Source: an uncultured Opitutaceae bacterium
Lineage (GTDB): Bacteria; Verrucomicrobiota; Verrucomicrobiia; Opitutales; Opitutaceae
DNA: 64,000 nucleotides
Assembly (NCBI GenBank): GCA_937958045.1
Contig: CALFXL010000049.1
Span: 7,000 to 70,999, forward strand
Direction: 5' to 3'
This document shows, piece after piece, positions 60,493 through 64,000 of the stretch (position 1 is its first letter; every line of letters starts with the position of its first letter). Below the pieces are notes generated by a model, which was not told where the DNA came from, did not search any database, and worked only from the letters and a program-made list of their open reading frames with translations. Both the position numbers and the translations under genes were made by a program.

Positions 60493-60541
60493 ACATCTCC
60501 GCATACCCCTTTTCACGCGCGCGCGATAAACTCGCGACACC

Positions 60542-61045
60542 ATGAAACGAACCATCCAGCGGGAATGTGAAGCGTCCTTGGGACGCGCAACGGGCGTGGC
60601 CGCGTGCACACGCCGGGTTTTGGTGGCCGACGACAACGACTTCATGCGCCACTGCGTGCAACTGCTCCTCGTCCGCGAGCGCTGCGAGATCGTCGCCTCT
60701 GCGGAAAACGGCCTGCAGCTTGTATCCAATTCTCAACTACACGAGCACGATCTCATCGTCACCGATTATCACATGCCGTCGATGGACGGCATGCAGGCCG
60801 CGCGAGCGATCCTCGCGCAACAACCCGACAGTCGCATCATCGTGCTCACGAGCGACGACGACTGCTCCTCCGCACGCTCGGCCCTCGATCTCGGCATCAT
60901 GGCCTACGTGCTGAAAGACTGCATGGTCCCCGACCTGCCGCTCGCCATCGCGGCAGTGATGGCGGGAAACCCATTCTTATCGCCTTCGATCGGCTGTCTC
61001 GCCGACAAACCGGTTCTCGCGGGCGCCGATCTCACGCTTCGGTGA
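60542..61045 (+). CDS. Single-domain receiver protein (CheY-like)
   Basis: A 167-residue response regulator without an output domain. The receiver is intact: VLVADDNDFMRHCVQLLLVR, acceptor Asp about 74 in DLIVTDYHMPSMDGMQAARA, IIVLTSDDDCSS and the conserved Lys in AYVLKDCMVPDLP. A basic N-terminal extension of 20 residues and a C-terminal tail of about 25 (LSPSIGCLADKPVLAGADLT) flank it. It is 49 bases downstream of the LuxR-type regulator, so the same kinase may phosphorylate both. It could act as a phosphate sink or by protein contact. Confidence 0.9.
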   Translation: MKRTIQRECEASLGRATGVAACTRRVLVADDNDFMRHCVQLLLVRERCEIVASAENGLQLVSNSQLHEHDLIVTDYHMPSMDGMQAARAILAQQPDSRIIVLTSDDDCSSARSALDLGIMAYVLKDCMVPDLPLAIAAVMAGNPFLSPSIGCLADKPVLAGADLTLR

Positions 61046-61052
61046 TCCCGCC

Positions 61053-61466
61053 ATGCCTGCGCTCGTGCCATTATCGCTGGAAGGCCAACGCGTACGTATC
61101 CTTCACGGCACGTACCGCGGCGAAGAAAGTGTGATCCTCGAAATCACGCCTTCCGGTTTGCACGTGCGCCTCGCCTGCGATGAACCGTTGCCCAATGGCA
61201 TTCACCGCTGGCGCCGGCGCGAATCCGTCGAGCTCCTCGATCCATATCCGTTCTCTCGAAACGCCTCCCCGCGCAGCCTTATCGATTTTCTCTGCGATCG
61301 CCCAGCGCTGACGTTTCCTCGCACACCCGATGCGCTCCCGCGCTTCTGCACGTCTCCGGGGAGGACGCGCCGTGAACTCGGAAAGATCATTCCGTTTCCG
61401 CAAACGCCGTCGACGAACCTCGCGCGCGCGGAGGCGGAACCGATTCTCGTTTTCGAAGCGGACTAG
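61053..61466 (+). CDS. Small hypothetical protein with KOW-like N-terminus
   Basis: A 137-residue protein, not recognised as a named family. The first 60 residues (SLEGQRVRILHGTYRGEESV, then LACDEPLPNGIHRWRRRESV) have the G-x-RV-I-x-G-x-Y/F-x-G rhythm of KOW/SH3-like small barrels seen in NusG or EF-P type proteins. The rest is Pro- and Arg-rich and looks disordered (PRFCTSPGRTRRELGKIIPF). It starts 7 bases after the receiver stop and is followed by a terminator. It is therefore the last gene of the two-component operon. A nucleic-acid-contact role is only a guess. Confidence 0.6.
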   Translation: MPALVPLSLEGQRVRILHGTYRGEESVILEITPSGLHVRLACDEPLPNGIHRWRRRESVELLDPYPFSRNASPRSLIDFLCDRPALTFPRTPDALPRFCTSPGRTRRELGKIIPFPQTPSTNLARAEAEPILVFEAD

Positions 61467-61506
61467 GCACTGACTGACATCGGCGACGCTCATGGTCGTT
61501 TGCCCG

Positions 61507-61536
61507 AAAAAGCCGGCGGATTTCTGCCGGCTTTTT
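61507..61536 (+). terminator. Bidirectional-type terminator after the two-component operon
   Basis: AAAAAGCCGGC (61507-61517) pairs with GCCGGCTTTTT (61526-61536) around an 8-base loop, with T residues continuing to 61537. It ends the operon begun at 58787. Confidence 0.93.
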
Positions 61537-61747
61537 TGTTGGCCAGACAATGAATCTCGGCCCCGCGAGACACGCTCGCGTAGTCCCCGCAGGCATTAGA
61601 GAATGCATTTATGGACAGAGCCAAACGCGGCTGCCTGCAAATTCCGCGTCGCCTATCGCAAGAGCTGCGCAGCCGATTTGCTATTCCAAGACTAGGATGT
61701 CGTTCATCCAACCCAACGTCATTATCCCGCTCAGCTCGGACTTCGCC

Positions 61748-62053
61748 ATGAACGAAAGAATCCACCTGACATCCTTGCGATTCGAGATCTCGCCGTCGAC
61801 GCAGGACCGTATCCGCGAGCAACTTCAACGTTTCTTCCAACGCGATCCGAGCGTGACTCGTATCGACGCGACGTTCGAGGGCGAATATGACGACAACACT
61901 CGCATCATCTACCACGTGACTTTGCGGATCCAACGACAGGACGAGGTGATCTTTGAGCTCCAAAAAGGACCTCAACTGCTTCCCACTGTCTGCGCGGCCG
62001 CCGACGCGCTCGAACGCCGACTTTGCGAGCGAATGGCCGCCACCAACCCTTGA
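61748..62053 (+). CDS. HPF/RaiA-like ribosome-associated protein
   Basis: A 101-residue protein resembling short hibernation-promoting factors. From ATG 61748 it reads IHLTSLRFEISPSTQDRIRE, then LQRFFQRDPSVTRIDATFEG, IIYHVTLRIQRQDEVIFELQ and CAAADALERRLCERMA. This follows the HPF beta-alpha-beta-beta-beta-alpha order, in which a strand, an amphipathic helix and three more strands precede the final helix. Similarity is by pattern rather than by strict motif, and no C-terminal dimerisation domain is present. An in-frame start at 61697 would add 17 residues with no family match. If right, it would inactivate ribosomes under energy stress, which fits the downstream fermentation gene 13 bases away. 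Confidence 0.65.
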   Translation: MNERIHLTSLRFEISPSTQDRIREQLQRFFQRDPSVTRIDATFEGEYDDNTRIIYHVTLRIQRQDEVIFELQKGPQLLPTVCAAADALERRLCERMAATNP

Positions 62054-62065
62054 TCTTTCTTTACC

Positions 62066-63592
62066 ATGCCGACCCTCGCCTCCCCTCCCGTAACCAAGCC
62101 TTCACTGCCCTTCCCGGTGCTCACCGCGGAAGAAGCCGCCGCCATGATCAATCATGGCGAGACGCTTGGCATGAGCGGATTCACCCCCGCCGGTACGCCC
62201 AAGGCCATCCCGCGTGCCCTCGCTGCGCGCGCCGAAGCCGAGCACGCCGCCGGGCGTCCTTTCCAAGTCGGTGTGGTCACCGGTGCATCCACCGGACCTT
62301 CGGTTGATGGCTCTCTCGCCGCCGCAGGCGCGATCTCCTTCCGCACGCCCTATCAGTCGGATCCGAATCTCCGTAAGCGCATCAACACCGGCGAAACGCA
62401 CTTCTTCGACATGCACTTGAGCATGCTCCCGCAGAACGTGCGCTACGGCTTCCTCGGCAAATTCTCCTGGGCCATCATCGAAGCCTGCGATGTCACCGCC
62501 GACGGCCAGATCGTGCTCACCTCCGCGGTGGGCGCCTCGCCGACCTTCTGCAACGTCGCCGACCGCATTCTCATCGAGCTCAACGGCTACCACCCGGCAG
62601 GGCTGCGCGGTTTCCACGACATCTACGAGCCGGTCGATCCGCCGCACCGCTCGTACATCCCGGTTTTCAAACCCTCCGATCGCGCGGGTCGTTCCTACAT
62701 CCAAGTCGATCCGAAGAAGATCGCGGGTATCGTTTACACCAATCTTCCCGACGAAACCGCGGGCTTCGAAGCGCCCACGCCGGTCACGACGCAAATCGGC
62801 AAAAACGTCGCCGACTTCCTCGCGGCCGAGCTCAAGCGCGGCGCCATCCCGCCGTCGTTCCTCCCGCTCCAGTCGGGCGTCGGCAACATCGCCAACGCCG
62901 TCCTCGGCTCGCTCGGCGATCACCCGGAGATCCCCCGCTTCAGCATGTACACCGAAGTCATCCAAGACTCGGTCATCGCGCTCATGCAGCAGGGTAAAAT
63001 CGAGTTCGCCTCCGGCGTCTCCCTCACGGTCAGCCAGCCGGTGCTCCAATCAATCTATGCCGACCTGCCGACCTTCCGCTCGCGTCTCTTGCTGCGCCCG
63101 CAGGAAATTTCCAATCACCCGGAAGTTGTCCGCCGTCTCGGCCTCATTTCCATCAACACCGCCATCGAGGCCGACTTGTTCGGCAACATCAACAGCACGC
63201 ACTTGCTCGGACGAAACCTCGTCAACGGCATCGGCGGCTCCGGCGATTTCACCCGCAACGCCTTCCTCTCGATCTTCACCTGCCCGTCCGTCGCCAAGGA
63301 CGGCAAGATCAGCACGATCGTCCCGCTCGTCTCGCACATGGACCACAGCGAACACTCCGTGCAAATCCTCGTGACCGAGCACGGCGTCGCCGACCTCCGC
63401 GGCAAAGACCCCGCCGAGCGTGCGCACTTGATCATCGAGCGCTGCGCGCACCCGGACTTCCGCGAAGACCTGCGCAAATACTTCACCCTCTCCGCCGGCG
63501 GTCACACTCCGCAGACCCTCGGCACGGCTTTTGCCATGCACCAACAGTTCCTCCGCACCGGCGATATGCGCGGCGTGAACTGGACGTCCTGA
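62066..63592 (+). CDS. Succinyl-CoA:carboxylate CoA-transferase (acetyl-CoA hydrolase/transferase family)
   Basis: A 508-residue enzyme moving CoA between succinate and acetate or propionate. Family landmarks are INHGETLGMSGFTPAGTPKA, VGVVTGASTGPSVDGSLAAA, ISFRTPYQSDPNLRKRIN, FFDMHLSMLPQNVRYGFLG, LTSAVGASPTFCNVADRIL and LQSGVGNIANAVLG. The probable catalytic Glu is residue 297 in MYTEVIQDSVIALMQQG. GRNLVNGIGGSGDFTRNAFL and LVTEHGVADLRGKDPAERAH close the second domain. The length and these blocks match the AarC/Cat1/ScpC class rather than a simple acetyl-CoA hydrolase. It would serve propionate/acetate fermentation through succinate, a known trait of Opitutus. A strong terminator follows. Confidence 0.92.
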   Translation: MPTLASPPVTKPSLPFPVLTAEEAAAMINHGETLGMSGFTPAGTPKAIPRALAARAEAEHAAGRPFQVGVVTGASTGPSVDGSLAAAGAISFRTPYQSDPNLRKRINTGETHFFDMHLSMLPQNVRYGFLGKFSWAIIEACDVTADGQIVLTSAVGASPTFCNVADRILIELNGYHPAGLRGFHDIYEPVDPPHRSYIPVFKPSDRAGRSYIQVDPKKIAGIVYTNLPDETAGFEAPTPVTTQIGKNVADFLAAELKRGAIPPSFLPLQSGVGNIANAVLGSLGDHPEIPRFSMYTEVIQDSVIALMQQGKIEFASGVSLTVSQPVLQSIYADLPTFRSRLLLRPQEISNHPEVVRRLGLISINTAIEADLFGNINSTHLLGRNLVNGIGGSGDFTRNAFLSIFTCPSVAKDGKISTIVPLVSHMDHSEHSVQILVTEHGVADLRGKDPAERAHLIIERCAHPDFREDLRKYFTLSAGGHTPQTLGTAFAMHQQFLRTGDMRGVNWTS

Positions 63593-63622
63593 ACGTAGCA
63601 CGGCCTCTCCATAACAAACCCG

Positions 63623-63652
63623 AAAGGACGGAATCCGAGGATTCCGTCCTTT
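63623..63652 (+). terminator. Rho-independent terminator of the CoA-transferase gene
   Basis: A perfect stem of up to 14 bp, AAAGGACGGAATCC (63623-63636) with GGATTCCGTCCTTT (63639-63652), is followed by TTTG. The outer base pairs form a working hairpin with a small loop. It begins 30 bases past the stop codon. Confidence 0.93.
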
Positions 63653-63720
63653 TTTGTGCCCTGCCCGCCGCGTCTGGATCGTTTTAAATAAAACTATATC
63701 CTTTAGATCGGGGACCGCGG

Positions 63721-64000
63721 CTAAGACGGCCGAAGAACTCGGGACACACCCGCGTGCGTCAGACACGCCTCCGGGGAAAACCACACCTTTCTCAAGCGCG
63801 GCGCCATGAGCCACGCCGCGCTCGACCAAGGCCATTCGGCAAGGCTGGCCAACGTCCGCACCTTCGCTCGCACCGGATTGAGATGGATATAGTGACAGAC
63901 CGCGCCGACCGCATCCGGATCGACCGGCAGCGAAAAAGTCGACTACAGCCATTTCATGCCCGCCACCAGATTCGGAGCCGGGGTTTCCACGCACAGATGA
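63721..64000 (-). pseudogene. Broken REP-associated tyrosine transposase (RAYT, IS200/Y1-like), runs off window
   Basis: Read leftward from the window edge, the frame gives LCVETPAPNLVAGMKWL, then a TAG stop (63943-63945) and STFSLPVDPDAVGAV. CHYIHLNPVRAKV and LASLAEWPWSS follow, before a final stop at 63721-63723. RAYT proteins normally read ETP-x-PNLVAGMKW-x-QGTYT, later YIHLNPVRAG and then a Y/W-PWSS tail. Here the usual Gln after WL is a stop. About 50 residues between the QGTY and the YIHLNP block (the FQGRYKA stretch) are missing. The gene is therefore dead by at least one nonsense mutation and one deletion; its N-terminal catalytic part lies outside the window. The two family blocks are unmistakable. 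Confidence 0.8.

Overview
The window is a GC-rich bacterial chromosome segment densely packed with housekeeping genes. It has no rRNA operon, CRISPR array, intact transposon or prophage. The diderm envelope genes (LpxD, Kdo transferase, BamA, Skp/OmpH, a porin), an exosortase-EpsI fusion, a YtrA-type GntR/ABC operon, a short QueF, a TapT/DTW protein and a succinyl-CoA:carboxylate CoA-transferase together suggest a Gram-negative member of the Verrucomicrobiota, most likely Opitutaceae. That placement is inference from gene content and protein style; there is no rRNA gene to confirm it.

Layout. 1-5714: the end of efp, then a minus-strand run (hybrid histidine kinase, RlmI-like methyltransferase, TlpA-like thioredoxin, TIM-barrel isomerase, bS21). 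5837-11152: dnaE, a DEDDh exonuclease and a HisN-type phosphatase. 11216-17038: a secreted DUF2059 protein, a GntR-ATPase-permease operon with a palindromic operator, queF and RNase Y. 17150-20408: exosortase-EpsI fusion, a small conserved protein and a family 4 glycosyltransferase. 20486-22202: a DUF47/PiT phosphate pair. 22312-28073: a sigma-54 response regulator, a small outer-membrane protein behind a good -24/-12 promoter, a Pro/Gly-rich surface protein with internal repeats, and a membrane sensor kinase. 28087-34746: a high-affinity phosphate operon (porin-pstS-pstC-pstA-pstB-phoU, minus strand).

35028-47786: SNF2 helicase, KdtA, M16 peptidase, TapT, UvrD-like helicase, a LemA-TPM-TPM operon and MarC. 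47996-51105: tRNA-Pro(CGG), a metallo-beta-lactamase-fold protein with a flavodiiron-like metal motif, PyrE and a DegQ/HtrA protease. 51136-58410: prs, lpxD, ompH, bamA, dnaB and rplI on the minus strand, split into transcription units by clear terminators. 58787-63592: a soluble NarL-type kinase, its LuxR-type regulator, a lone receiver, a small unknown protein, an HPF-like protein and the CoA-transferase. 63721-64000: a broken REP-associated tyrosine transposase (RAYT) that runs off the window.

Functional links: two phosphate uptake routes (PiT with DUF47, and Pst with PhoU) flank the sigma-54 two-component cluster. Outer-membrane assembly functions (bamA, ompH, lpxD) are grouped. The best candidates for something undescribed are the 22312-28073 cluster with its sigma-54 promoter, the diiron-like MBL protein at 48094-48945, and several intergenic palindromic repeats. 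One of these repeats occurs twice with 21 of 24 identical bases, and they accompany a RAYT remnant.
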